From NCBI RefSeq assembly GCF_011492965.1, contig NZ_CP045121.1, forward strand, positions 2,914,001 through 2,978,000: 64,000 nucleotides of DNA, written 5' to 3'. The translations under genes and the position numbers were made by a program. The notes below the pieces were generated by a model that made no database searches, was not told the origin of the DNA, and saw only the letters and a list, made by a program, of their open reading frames with translations. Source of the stretch: Rubrobacter marinus (GTDB lineage Bacteria; Actinomycetota; Rubrobacteria; Rubrobacterales; Rubrobacteraceae). Positions 18,178 to 26,163 of this stretch are shown piece after piece (position 1 is the first letter of the stretch; every line of letters begins with the position of its first letter).

Positions 18178-18273
18178 CGCGAGGGATCGCCACGCATTAT
18201 CGTGCTTGCCGTGGGTGAGGGGGGGTGCAGGCGCCCCTTCGCATGGAAGCAAACCCGATGCGTGAGGAGGAAC

Positions 18274-18678
18274 GTGAGAAGACTGTTTCTGTTAGCAGCC
18301 CTATCCCTGATGACGATGCTGGTGTTCGCGCCTTCGGCCATGGCCCAGGCCGGAGACCTCGACTGCGCCGACTTCGCGACGCAGGAAGAGGCCCAGGCGA
18401 CCTACGACCAGGATCCGAGCGACCCCAACGGGCTCGACGACGACGGCGACGGCGTGGCCTGCGAAACCCTGGACAGCGGCGGGGCCGGGGCCGGTTCCAC
18501 GGGTTACCAGTATGCCGAGACCCCGGCCGCCCCGCAGGGCTCGTCCCAGCCGCTACTGGAGTCGGGCGGCGACCTGGAGCTGCCGGCCACCGGCGGGGCC
18601 TCGCTGCTGCTTACGGCCGGCCTGCTGCTGGCGGGCGCCGGCGTCATGGCCGCGGGCCTCTCGCGCCGCGCGAGGTAG
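18274..18678 (+). CDS. Secreted Excalibur-domain protein with LPATG sortase anchor
   Basis: 134 residues from GTG 18274 with GAGGAGG upstream. Signal peptide at 1-25 (RRLFLLAALSLMTMLVF, cleaved near AMAQA). Then an Excalibur domain (DLDCADFATQEEAQATYDQD, DDDGDGVACE), a calcium-binding-loop-like motif with two cysteines. After a Gly/Ser/Pro linker comes LPATG, a hydrophobic helix and the tail SRRAR, a complete cell-wall sorting signal. It would be displayed on the lysogen surface by a host sortase. Plus-strand location beside the integrase marks it as a moron gene; surface alteration or superinfection exclusion is inferred. Confidence 0.83.
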   Translation: MRRLFLLAALSLMTMLVFAPSAMAQAGDLDCADFATQEEAQATYDQDPSDPNGLDDDGDGVACETLDSGGAGAGSTGYQYAETPAAPQGSSQPLLESGGDLELPATGGASLLLTAGLLLAGAGVMAAGLSRRAR

Positions 18679-18798
18679 TTCTTCCTCGAGGGGAGGGCCT
18701 GTGCTCCCCCCGAACGCGGTATTCGAGCAAAGAGAAACCGAGGATCGAAGGCTTGCGGCGCTGCGGCGCCCATGTCGTTAGGTGGGAAGGGGCGTCTG

Positions 18799-19386
18799 GT
18801 GGGACGGAAGATCCTGATGGGTTGCGGCGGTTTGGCGATACTCGGGGTGCTGGGCATAGTCGCGGTGGGATGCCTGGCCGTTTTGAGTAGCAGCGGGTCG
18901 GACACCGCCGACTCGTCGATCGAGGGGAACGAGTCCGCGCAGGACGACGGGGGCTCGGGCGGGCAGCCCGCCGAGGAAAGGCAGGCCGTGCCGGTCGGCG
19001 AGAACCTCACGGTCGCGGACGTGGCGTGGCAGGTCACCAACGCGAGGCAGGCGAACCAGTTGACCTCGGAGTTCCAGGAGCCCAAGCAGGGCAACTTCGT
19101 GGTCGTGGACTTCGCCTTCACCAACAACGGATCGGAGGCCGTGACCCTCGACTCCGAGTCGCTCGCGCTGATCGACGGCGAGGACCGCACGTTCGAGACC
19201 GACAACGAGACCTTCGGCTACATCGACCCGGCGAAGGACATATTCCTCGATCAGGTGAACCCCGGCGTCACGCAGCAGGGCGAGGTTATCTTCACGGTGG
19301 CGCCGGGCGCCTCGGACTTCACGCTCGAGCTCGGGGACACCGACATGTTCTCCGACGAGAACGGCTACGTGGACCTGGGCTTCTAG
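18799..19386 (+). CDS. Membrane-anchored DUF4352-type protein
   Basis: 195 residues from GTG 18799, which has GGAAGGGG upstream (ATG 18772 would add nine). One N-terminal hydrophobic anchor (about 4-32) containing a cysteine, an acidic Ser/Gly linker (about 40-65), then an immunoglobulin-like beta domain of the DUF4352 kind: NLTVADVAWQVTNAR, GNFVVVDFAFTNNGSEAVTL, ESLALIDGEDRTFETDN, VIFTVAPGASDFTLEL. Family knowledge: phage lipoproteins with this domain can block DNA injection by related phages. Its stop shares a CTAG with the convergent hydrolase gene. Function in exclusion is inferred. Confidence 0.78.
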   Translation: MGRKILMGCGGLAILGVLGIVAVGCLAVLSSSGSDTADSSIEGNESAQDDGGSGGQPAEERQAVPVGENLTVADVAWQVTNARQANQLTSEFQEPKQGNFVVVDFAFTNNGSEAVTLDSESLALIDGEDRTFETDNETFGYIDPAKDIFLDQVNPGVTQQGEVIFTVAPGASDFTLELGDTDMFSDENGYVDLGF

Positions 19387-19940
19387 GCGCCCGCCGGGAA
19401 CCGCGCGCCGAAGAACGCGGCGACGTCGTCCGGGCGCATGAACGCCGCGGGCTTCGGCCAGACGTAACCGAGCCTCGTGTAGCCGTCGCAATTGAAGCCG
19501 GTGCAGATGATCGTCGCGGTGCGTGAGAAGTTGAGCTTGCTTCCCGTTAGGAGGGAGATCAGGATGCACAGGATGGAGAGGTAGGAGTAGCCCCAGTCGG
19601 CGGCCAGGACGCTTTCGACGTAGGTCTCCAGCTGCTCCAGGTCGCGCGGGTGGATTTCCGGAACGACGATCGCGACCCACGCGCCGCGGTACTTCTCCAT
19701 GTGCTCGACCTCGGGGCCGAACTCTAAGGATTCGACCATCTGGCCGTGCTCGTGGGTGATCAGGCCGCCGTGGTTCCACCTCGCGTAGCACGCCGGGCTC
19801 CGAAGCCCCTGGACGGCCTGTATGGCCCGCGAGATACCGGAGTCCCCGCTCGTGAGGAACATCGAGCCCCGGACGTAGGCGGCGGGGAGCTCCCCGGGGC
19901 CGTAGTACTCGACGCGGTGGTAGACGGCCACGGCGCTCAC
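19383..19940 (-). CDS. Permuted papain-fold (YiiX/NlpC-like) hydrolase of the lysis cassette
   Basis: 185 residues. Catalytic pattern of the YiiX-like branch: His57 in RWNHGGLITHE and Cys146 in ATIICTGFNCDGYTRLGY, with a MVESLEFG strand between. Family knowledge: these enzymes hydrolyse amide or thioester bonds, often of lipids or peptidoglycan-linked peptides. It overlaps the holin-like gene by four bases and lies two genes below an endolysin, so a role in envelope breakdown at lysis is likely. It contains an internal hydrophobic segment (about 120-133) that could touch the membrane. Confidence 0.68.
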   Translation of the reverse strand: MSAVAVYHRVEYYGPGELPAAYVRGSMFLTSGDSGISRAIQAVQGLRSPACYARWNHGGLITHEHGQMVESLEFGPEVEHMEKYRGAWVAIVVPEIHPRDLEQLETYVESVLAADWGYSYLSILCILISLLTGSKLNFSRTATIICTGFNCDGYTRLGYVWPKPAAFMRPDDVAAFFGARFPAGA

Positions 19941-20230
19941 GACTCGCGCCTCTGGCCGTGACAGCGGTAGAGCTCGTCCTTCGCGGGCCGATGCACGGCT
20001 ATGCCGCCCGACAGCCTCCCCTCGTCGAGGCCCCCCTCCACCGTCCTCTTGACGAAATCGAGGACGGCCAGGATCAGCGGCACGTAGACCGAGAAGCCGT
20101 TGGGGACGTTCTCGGGGGTCGAGACGTACAGCACCACGGCGCTTACGGCCGCGAGCACGACGGCGTGGACTAGGCCGCGCAGCATGCCAGCGAGGGACGG
20201 GGAGATTCCGTCCCAGTTGATGTTCCTCAT
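19937..20230 (-). CDS. Small two-helix membrane protein, candidate holin
   Basis: 97 residues. Hydrophobic helices at about 18-42 and 49-68, a short loop TPENVPNG, and a charged C terminus rich in Arg, Lys and His (AKDELYRCHGQRRES), the arrangement of many class II holins. It lies between the permuted-papain hydrolase and the endolysin, overlapping the former. Holin role is inferred from size, topology and position. Confidence 0.65.
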   Translation of the reverse strand: MRNINWDGISPSLAGMLRGLVHAVVLAAVSAVVLYVSTPENVPNGFSVYVPLILAVLDFVKRTVEGGLDEGRLSGGIAVHRPAKDELYRCHGQRRES

Positions 20231-20253
20231 GCTTCCCCTTCCAAGTCGTCGGG

Positions 20254-21321
20254 CTACCAGAACGTCCAGTGCGAATGTCGCCAATGTCCGGGGTCGGAAC
20301 CGTCCTCGGGCGGGTCCCACGGCTCCCAGCCGCCGGCGCTCGACCACAGGGCGCCGCCGGAGATGAGCCAGCGGATCTTCGGACCAGCCGGATCGTTGAA
20401 GACGACGTCGAAGACCTGCTTGCGCAGGGCGTGCCCGATGTCGAACCCGCGGCCCGCCCACGCCCACACGTCGAAGGAGACCGCGTCGAGGCCCCACCCC
20501 GGGGGGTGGTCCCGGTACGTGTTGATCCAGATCTTGCCCTTGAGCTTGGGGTGGTTGAGGTACTTGACGACGAGGTCGTAGACGTCCGGGCGCCAGTTGT
20601 AGTGCGTGGGATGGGCGTTCACGTAGGCGCCCGAGCCCGGGGAGTGGAGATCGGAGGGGCGCGGGAGGATCTTTCCCGAGTCGGGGACTTGCTGCCCCAG
20701 CCTCGCCTTCCACTCCTCGTGCAACGCCATGACGGACGCCGCGTAGGCCCTGCCCGCCGCGAGGTTTCCTTCCCCCGCGTTGTAGGCCGCGAGGCCGTCC
20801 GCGTAGCCGAGGTTGTTTATCCGGTCGCGCAAGGACGTGAACCCGGCGATCATCTGGTTGCGCGGGACGTGCGCCCCGCCTATCTTCTCGGCGTGCAAGA
20901 CGTAGGGCATCGAGGTGATCTGCGGCACCCCTACGCCGTTCGCGCCTACCCCGGGCGGGGGGGCGTTGTAGTTGTCTATGAGCTGCTTGACGCGGCCCTT
21001 GGTGACGGGGACGTTGCAGAACGGCGGCACGTTGGTCCAGCGGCTGCCGTGGTCGCAGCCGAAGATGTTGCGCCCCCAGGACTCCCGCTGCACCACGCCA
21101 GCCCCGAGGGCCGGGTCGAGGACGAGCTGCCGCGCCACCTCGATCAGGTCCTTGCCGAGCGGCCCGTAGGCGCCCCAGTCCTTCCCGTTCGCCGCGAAGA
21201 AGTCGTCGATCTTCTTGGCGTTCGCCTGCTGCTTCGGGTCCAGGGCGGCAGCCGCCACCGCCTCGGGCGGGGCGGAGATGATCGGCCAGCGCGGGGTTAC
21301 GGGGGGAGTGATCACCGCCAC
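20254..21321 (-). CDS. Endolysin with lysozyme-like N domain and His/Asp-rich C domain
   Basis: 355 residues. N-terminal half has the SLT/lysozyme pattern: catalytic Glu80 in VVQRESWG, GVGVPQITS, and AAYNAGEGN. The C-terminal half (about 230-355) carries spaced His and Asp residues (TYRDHPPGWGLDAVSFDVW, PGHWRHSHWTFW) reminiscent of a zinc peptidase of the M15 or extensin type, but I could not assign it firmly. No signal peptide, so release would need the holin. Neighbours are a candidate holin and a subtilisin-like protease. Confidence 0.78.
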   Translation of the reverse strand: MAVITPPVTPRWPIISAPPEAVAAAALDPKQQANAKKIDDFFAANGKDWGAYGPLGKDLIEVARQLVLDPALGAGVVQRESWGRNIFGCDHGSRWTNVPPFCNVPVTKGRVKQLIDNYNAPPPGVGANGVGVPQITSMPYVLHAEKIGGAHVPRNQMIAGFTSLRDRINNLGYADGLAAYNAGEGNLAAGRAYAASVMALHEEWKARLGQQVPDSGKILPRPSDLHSPGSGAYVNAHPTHYNWRPDVYDLVVKYLNHPKLKGKIWINTYRDHPPGWGLDAVSFDVWAWAGRGFDIGHALRKQVFDVVFNDPAGPKIRWLISGGALWSSAGGWEPWDPPEDGSDPGHWRHSHWTFW

Positions 21322-21325
21322 GGCG

Positions 21326-22564
21326 CTACCCCCTTCTCCGGAGCATCTGCCGCCACCAGGGCACGGTTTGCCTGGGGGGTCGGGGCGTGGGTGTGGGCTC
21401 CGGCTTCGGCTCCGGGGCGGGCGTGGGCTCCGGGACCGGGGCGGAGCCGGCGAGCTTGTCGAGGGCGTAGCGCAGACGCCAAGCGCCCGCTCCCTCCTCC
21501 TGCGTCGGCTCCGGCGTGTTCCTCGCCGTATTCCGGAGAGAGGCCGCGACCTTCAGGGGCGCGTATCCGGGCTTGCCGTTGCCCTTCGTCGCCCCCATCG
21601 CAATGACGCGGGCCTTCTTCGGCGCGGAGGACGAAGTGCCGTTCCAGTTGATGATCCTGGCTTCCCGGTTGAACGACTCGCACCGCACCCCCGGGGTCAT
21701 GCCGTTGGCGTCCTCGTGGTAGTTCGAGAATTTGCCCCGCTGGTCTACGGTCTCGTCCGCGGCGATCGAGGAGATCACGTCCGGGTAGGCTGCCGGGTAG
21801 CCGACCCGGTATTCGTTCTCGTTGCCCGCAGACGCCGTCCAGGCGACGCCGTGGCGGGCCGCGTAGCGCCTCGCGTCGTCGTAGACCGAGGACGGGGAGT
21901 CGCCGGAGCCCGAGAAGTTGATCACGTCCGCGCCGTTGTCCACCGCGAACTTCACCGCCCTCGCCGTGTTGGTGGCGCTGCTGCGGCCCTCCTCGTTGAA
22001 CACGACGCACTCTATGAGCTTCGCCGCGATCGGCACCGCCTCGGGCGTCACGAAGCAGCCGTGCTCGTTCCTCATGCCGCGCGCGGGGCCGTTCGAGACG
22101 AAGTCCCAGGACGCTACGATCTCCCAGCCGAACAGGTCCTTGAGGGCCTTCGTGGTGCCGCCGTCGAGGACGGCCACCGTGACGCCCGTGCCGTCCCAGC
22201 CCTCCTCCTCCAGGCCGTCGGCGTCCATGTAAGCCATCGTCCTCTTCGGGGGGCGCCAGGAGCCCGTCTGCGCGATCGTCGCGCCCTCGACGAGCTCGAC
22301 GGGGCCGACCTCGTCCGTGGTGGCGTACACGACGGGCTGCACATAACGGCAATTGTGGGCGTCGAGGAAGGCCGCGACCTCCGCCTCGGTCAGGTCCGCC
22401 TCGAAGGAGACCTCGGCGCCGAGGGGCACTCCTGGGTCGTCGTTGGAGTCGATGACGTCGCGGTAGTTGGCCTCGGGGCGCGCCAGCACGGGGCCGGACG
22501 CGTCGCGCTCCTCGGGCCGGATCTTCAGGGCGCCGACGACCACGCGCTGCTTCTCTTCGGGCAT
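21326..22564 (-). CDS. Subtilisin-like serine protease (S8) in the lysis cassette
   Basis: 412 residues from ATG 22564, preceded by GGAAGAAAGGA. The triad is complete: Asp134 in VAVLDGGT, His168 in RNEHGC, Ser311 in NGTSSSAP, with the oxyanion Asn248 in SAGNEN. An N-terminal 110 residues may be a propeptide-like domain. The C terminus is a long Pro/Glu/Lys linker ending in WWRQMLRRRG. No signal peptide. It is five bases upstream of the endolysin gene. Subtilases are unusual in phage lysis modules; it may degrade envelope proteins or process virion proteins. Assignment to S8 is firm, target unknown. Confidence 0.87.
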   Translation of the reverse strand: MPEEKQRVVVGALKIRPEERDASGPVLARPEANYRDVIDSNDDPGVPLGAEVSFEADLTEAEVAAFLDAHNCRYVQPVVYATTDEVGPVELVEGATIAQTGSWRPPKRTMAYMDADGLEEEGWDGTGVTVAVLDGGTTKALKDLFGWEIVASWDFVSNGPARGMRNEHGCFVTPEAVPIAAKLIECVVFNEEGRSSATNTARAVKFAVDNGADVINFSGSGDSPSSVYDDARRYAARHGVAWTASAGNENEYRVGYPAAYPDVISSIAADETVDQRGKFSNYHEDANGMTPGVRCESFNREARIINWNGTSSSAPKKARVIAMGATKGNGKPGYAPLKVAASLRNTARNTPEPTQEEGAGAWRLRYALDKLAGSAPVPEPTPAPEPKPEPTPTPRPPRQTVPWWRQMLRRRG

Positions 22565-22691
22565 GCTTGTCCTTTCTTCCGGCAAGGGCCGGGGACGGTT
22601 TGTCGCTACTGGAGAACGATTGTTTGCAGGAGTCGTTTGCTATTCGAACGGCCCGGAGGTCGGCGACGGGCCTACGGTCCGGGAGGGGGAG

Positions 22692-23042
22692 CTAGGCCAC
22701 TATCGGCACGCCCATGGCCTGCGCGACGGATCCCAGGATCATCCTCATGGGGTCCCTGATCGGCCACGGGTAGGCCAGCCTCACGACCTCCAGGAGCTCG
22801 CGCTTCTCCTCGGGGGACCAGTCTGCGGCGGAGAGCCCGAAGGCGAGCGCGACGATCTCCCCCTCGCACAGGCCCTCGACGGAGATCTCGACCGAGCCGG
22901 GTCCGACCGCGGTCACGGTGAGGCCCTCCGTGGACGGGGAGTCGAGGAGCGCGAGGAGGGTGCGCGGCTTCCACGACGGGGGCCGGAGACGCAGGTCCTC
23001 GGGGTCGTAGAGCGTCCAGAGGTCCGGGACTTCGGCGGTCAT
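22692..23042 (-). CDS. Hypothetical phage protein
   Basis: 116 residues from ATG 23042 with GGGAGG upstream. Predicted mixed alpha/beta with an acidic N half (EVPDLWTLYDPEDLRL) and a C-terminal helix-rich part (SPEEKRELLEVVRLAYPW). No membrane segment or recognised family. It sits between the subtilase and the nuclease-like gene. The 127 bases after it hold no clear element. Confidence 0.6.
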   Translation of the reverse strand: MTAEVPDLWTLYDPEDLRLRPPSWKPRTLLALLDSPSTEGLTVTAVGPGSVEISVEGLCEGEIVALAFGLSAADWSPEEKRELLEVVRLAYPWPIRDPMRMILGSVAQAMGVPIVA

Positions 23043-23064
23043 GCTTGTCCTCCCTTGCGCCGGG

Positions 23065-23478
23065 CTAGAGTCCGGGGTCGAGCTCGTGCCCGAGCTGCTC
23101 CTCCAAGCGTTTGATCTCGGCGTTGACGAGCGCCGCCAGGTCGCGGTTGCCGGACAGCACGACGTCGCCGACGTAGCGGGCGAAGGTCGTCTTCTGGTCG
23201 CCCGAGCGCGGCGTCTTCTCGGAGTAGACGTTGCAGTGCGTGCCGTACGGCGCGACCCGCTCGATCGCGGCCACGAGCTCGTCGGCGCCTATTTGGTGGC
23301 TCTCCGGGGCGCGCAGGCCCCTGAGCCGGATCGAAACCGGCGGGTATAGGTCGAAGCCGACGCTGACGCAGGCCACGACCGTGTCCGGGTCCGTGGCGCG
23401 GTCGAAGTACCCTATCCAGGGACCGTACGGCAGCTTCTCTTTCGCCGGGTAGCTCAGCATGGGCGTAGGCTTAGGCAT
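23065..23478 (-). CDS. Staphylococcal-nuclease-like (TNase) protein
   Basis: 137 residues. The segment DPDTVVACVSVGFDLYPPVS followed by IRLRGLRAPES matches the SNase pattern (DGDT, IRL.GIdaPE) with the arginine of IRLRG retained; a C-terminal helix KRLEEQLGHELDPG also fits. The calcium-site aspartates are only partly recognisable and the protein is short, so activity is uncertain. ATG 23478 overlaps the upstream membrane-protein gene by eight bases; ATG 23460 is an alternative start. Confidence 0.6.
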   Translation of the reverse strand: MPKPTPMLSYPAKEKLPYGPWIGYFDRATDPDTVVACVSVGFDLYPPVSIRLRGLRAPESHQIGADELVAAIERVAPYGTHCNVYSEKTPRSGDQKTTFARYVGDVVLSGNRDLAALVNAEIKRLEEQLGHELDPGL

Positions 23479-23950
23479 CCTCGCCCCCCCTCCCCTTCTT
23501 GATCTCACCCTCGATGCGGTGCGCCGTCTCGTTGGTGTCGATGGCCGTCTCCTTGAGCTCGTCCGCGGCGGCTTCCAGCTGGCGCGCGCGGGCGGCCGTC
23601 ATGCGCCGATTGGTAAACGGAACGTCGATCGCCCCGAGGATGATCAGGACGATGGCGAAGAAGATGCCGAGCCTCGCCACCGCGGCCCGCGTCTCCCGGT
23701 CGTTCACGAACAAAAGATCCGCGGCGACGCCGCCGAATATGAGGATAACCACCGTGAACCCGACCGCCGTGCGCCCGAGGTGCAGCGCGAACTCCCGCCG
23801 GCCGTTGCGGCGGTTCTCCGTCGCCCGCAGGGACCGCCACGCCGAGGGCAGGACGAACCCGAACACGACGAGCAGGCCGATCACCACCGCCAGGATCACC
23901 CCCCGGGTCAGCAGCCGGAGCCCCTGGTCGGACGCGAAGTAGTCCAGCAT
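23471..23950 (-). CDS. Membrane protein with C-terminal coiled coil
   Basis: 159 residues. Three hydrophobic stretches (about 14-36, 61-79, 89-110), then a long charged helix AARARQLEAAADELKETAID. Its start overlaps the stop of the preceding gene as TGATG. It belongs to a run of three small membrane/coiled-coil genes (23471-24625) between fibre genes and the lysis cassette, a place where actinophages keep holins and spanin-like proteins. Specific role unknown. Confidence 0.6.
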   Translation of the reverse strand: MLDYFASDQGLRLLTRGVILAVVIGLLVVFGFVLPSAWRSLRATENRRNGRREFALHLGRTAVGFTVVILIFGGVAADLLFVNDRETRAAVARLGIFFAIVLIILGAIDVPFTNRRMTAARARQLEAAADELKETAIDTNETAHRIEGEIKKGRGGEDA

Positions 23951-24261
23951 CAGACCCTCCCCTCGAAGGCTTCCGCCGCGTCGCCGACGAGGGCGGTGGC
24001 CCGCTCGCGCTCGAGCTTCGCCACCCTCTCCTTCAGGTCCTGCACGTCGGCCTCCAGGCTCTCCGCGGCTTCCTCCATGCCCATCTCCCTCATGTCTTGT
24101 GCCGTCGACTCCTTCGCCTGCGCCTCGGCGTTCAGCCGCGCGCCCGTCCTCGCCGCCCGCTCCGCCCTCGTCCGCCGGAGATCCCCCGCGTCGTGGCGTG
24201 GGGGGGCCTCCTGCTCGCGGCCGCGGCCCGTGATCCTGCGCCACCAGTCCCTAACGCTCAT
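23950..24261 (-). CDS. Short coiled-coil protein
   Basis: 103 residues. Basic N terminus (MSVRDWWRRITGRGRE), then a continuous charged helix with heptad pattern (ESLEADVQDLKERVAKLERE). No membrane segment. Overlaps both neighbours by a few bases, so it is translated together with the membrane proteins on either side, and may form a complex with them. Confidence 0.58.
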   Translation of the reverse strand: MSVRDWWRRITGRGREQEAPPRHDAGDLRRTRAERAARTGARLNAEAQAKESTAQDMREMGMEEAAESLEADVQDLKERVAKLERERATALVGDAAEAFEGRV

Positions 24262-24625
24262 CCGGCGCCGCCCTCCTGCCCATCCCCGCCGAGGCGAGCT
24301 CGCGCAGGGTCTGCTGGTACTGATCGTTCAGGCGCACCATGTCGGCGGCCAGGCGCACGATCTGCGCGTTCTGGTCCTTGTTCTCCTCCTTGAGCTCCGC
24401 GACCTCCTCCTCCTTCTCCGAGAGGCGCTTCTCGTAGGTCTCCTCCATCTCCCGGAAGCGGGGGCCCGTGACGAGTTGGGGCGGGTCGTGCAGCAGCGCG
24501 CGCATCAGCAGGCCCACCGTCGCCACGATGCCGAAGATCGTGGCGACGAGGAGACCCACGATCCCTAGCTGCTCCCACTTCGAGAAGTAGTTGGGGTCGG
24601 TCGGCATGCTCTGCAGGAGGAGCAT
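24251..24625 (-). CDS. Single-helix membrane protein with coiled coil, holin or i-spanin-like
   Basis: 124 residues from ATG 24625; a TTG at 24646 is possible. Short N terminus, one membrane helix (LGIVGLLVATIFGIVATVGL, about 22-41), then a cytoplasmic or periplasmic coiled coil (ETYEKRLSEKEEEVAELKEE) to the end. This N-in helix plus coiled coil is what inner-membrane spanins look like, but Gram-positive-type hosts usually lack spanins, so a holin-like or tail-associated role is equally possible. Confidence 0.58.
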   Translation of the reverse strand: MLLLQSMPTDPNYFSKWEQLGIVGLLVATIFGIVATVGLLMRALLHDPPQLVTGPRFREMEETYEKRLSEKEEEVAELKEENKDQNAQIVRLAADMVRLNDQYQQTLRELASAGMGRRAAPDER

Positions 24626-24734
24626 GAGGATCTCTACGGTGCCCAAAGTTGGCCCACCTGCGGTATGTTCCGATCGTCGAAGACGGCATAACCTTCCCTT
24701 CGGTAGGTCTTGCCCCTCGCGCGGGCTGGCCTCG

Positions 24735-24759
24735 GGGAGGGCGGCCGCCCTCCCTTTTT
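24735..24759 (+). terminator. Perfect 20-bp palindrome plus T5
   Basis: GGGAGGGCGG/CCGCCCTCCC (24735-24754) is followed by TTTTT (24755-24759) on the plus strand. As a Rho-independent terminator it faces plus-strand transcription, although no plus-strand gene precedes it. On the minus strand the stem lacks a U-tract but could still slow the late transcript between two genes. Confidence 0.6.
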
Positions 24760-24782
24760 CTCGGGCCCGATCACGGGGCCGT

Positions 24783-25061
24783 CTACCCGACCTCCCACGC
24801 CGCGAGCCCCCCCTCGGCGTCGTCGGCGAGCTCCTCCATCCTCCAGAGGAGCTGCCCGAGGCCGACCGCGGGCTGGCTGAACAGCTCGTTCTCGTCGTCG
24901 TTGCCCGCCGCCCTCTCGCTCGGGTAGCCGAAGATCGCGTAGGCGCGCCCGCGCGTCCGGCAGGCGACGAGGAAGTCCGTCGGCCTCCTCAGGACGAGCT
25001 CGCCCCCCTCGGCCAGGTGCGCCCGTATCTTCTCGATCAGTTGCGCGAAGTCCACTGGCAT
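24783..25061 (-). CDS. Hypothetical phage protein
   Basis: 92 residues from ATG 25061 with AGAAGGGAG upstream. Compact alpha/beta pattern: helix DFAQLIEKIRAHLAEG, strands ELVLRR, FLVACR, YAIFGYP, then helix LGQLLWRMEELADD. No known family. Placed between the last fibre-type gene and the membrane-protein group. Confidence 0.58.
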   Translation of the reverse strand: MPVDFAQLIEKIRAHLAEGGELVLRRPTDFLVACRTRGRAYAIFGYPSERAAGNDDENELFSQPAVGLGQLLWRMEELADDAEGGLAAWEVG

Positions 25062-25071
25062 CGCTCCCTTC

Positions 25072-26154
25072 TCATCGTCGGTGGTTCGGTGGTTCGGCGT
25101 CTTCTTGCTCCTCGAGCGTTGCGTCCGCGGCGTCTTGCTGGGCGCGCGCCTCCTCCAGGACTTCCTCCAGGGCTGGGTCGCGCCACCCGCGGTACTCGTC
25201 CACGCCGACCTTCCTCTTGTACTCCACGGCCTCGGGGCTTCCGCCCTCGATCCACTCCTCCCTCTCGTCCCCGGACATGCCCGAGTAGTCCATCTGCATG
25301 GAGAGCGACATCAAGAGCGCCTCCTCGAGGACCCCGACGCGCGCCGCGAGCGCCGCGATCGTCCCGGCGTCTCCCTTGCGGTGCGACTCCCGGAGCCTCT
25401 TTCGCGTCCCGAGGCGGCCGAGCCGCTCGGCCTTCTCGAGGTGCATGAACGGGGTGTAGCAGTAGGGCTGGGCCGATCCCGCGGTGCCGTCGAGGGTCCT
25501 CATGGAAGAGACGGCCGCCGCCTCGTTGCGGGTGTTGGCGTTGAGTTCGGCCTGCCCGACCGTGCCGACGATCATCTTGATCCCGCCGAGGGTCCGGTCG
25601 CCGAGCTTGCTGCCCCCGATCCCGGGGGCGAGGTGCCCGTTGCTCACGGCGTTTGCGGCGTTCGGGATGCGCCCGTTCGCGTTGGCGTTCGCCGAGACGG
25701 CCGCGGCCTGGGCCGCGTCGGTCTCGGCCTTCCTGGCGTAATGGCCCGGGGCGGTCGGGGCGGGCCCCCCTACGGGCCCGTTCGCGAAGTCGCCGTTGCG
25801 GCTGAGCCTCCCGTTGGCGTTGGCGTGGGCGCCCTCGACCTCGACGAGGCGGGCGTAGTGCGAGGGCGCGCTCGGCGGCGGCCCCCCCAAGGCCCCGTTC
25901 ATGAAGTCCCCGCCCCGCTTGATCGAGGCGTTGTCGAGGTTCTGGAGGTCCACCAGGCGCGTGTAGTGCGACGCCGCGAGGGGCTCGGGGCCCCCGATCG
26001 GCCCGTTCGCGAAGTCGCCGTTGCGGTCGAGCCTCTCGTTCGCCCGGGCGGAGGCGTACGCCTCGGCGTCTAGCTTGTTCTTGTGGAGGTCGCCGTTGAC
26101 GCCCGACTTCTGGCGGGCCCTTCGCGCGCCCGCCTTCCGCACCCCCCTACCCAC
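25072..26154 (-). CDS. Repeat-containing tail fibre-associated protein
   Basis: 360 residues. Three degenerate repeats of about 40-45 residues in the N-terminal half share RNGDFANGPIGGP...HYTRL (also RGGDFMNGALGGP...HYARL and RNGDFANGPVGGP...HYARK). The middle is Asn/Ala-rich, the C terminus is helical and acidic, perhaps a chaperone-like or oligomerisation tail. It starts nine bases after the beta-helix spike gene. Probably a fibre component or a spike assembly factor; unknown family. Confidence 0.65.
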   Translation of the reverse strand: MGRGVRKAGARRARQKSGVNGDLHKNKLDAEAYASARANERLDRNGDFANGPIGGPEPLAASHYTRLVDLQNLDNASIKRGGDFMNGALGGPPPSAPSHYARLVEVEGAHANANGRLSRNGDFANGPVGGPAPTAPGHYARKAETDAAQAAAVSANANANGRIPNAANAVSNGHLAPGIGGSKLGDRTLGGIKMIVGTVGQAELNANTRNEAAAVSSMRTLDGTAGSAQPYCYTPFMHLEKAERLGRLGTRKRLRESHRKGDAGTIAALAARVGVLEEALLMSLSMQMDYSGMSGDEREEWIEGGSPEAVEYKRKVGVDEYRGWRDPALEEVLEEARAQQDAADATLEEQEDAEPPNHRR

Positions 26155-26163
26155 CGAGCCGCC

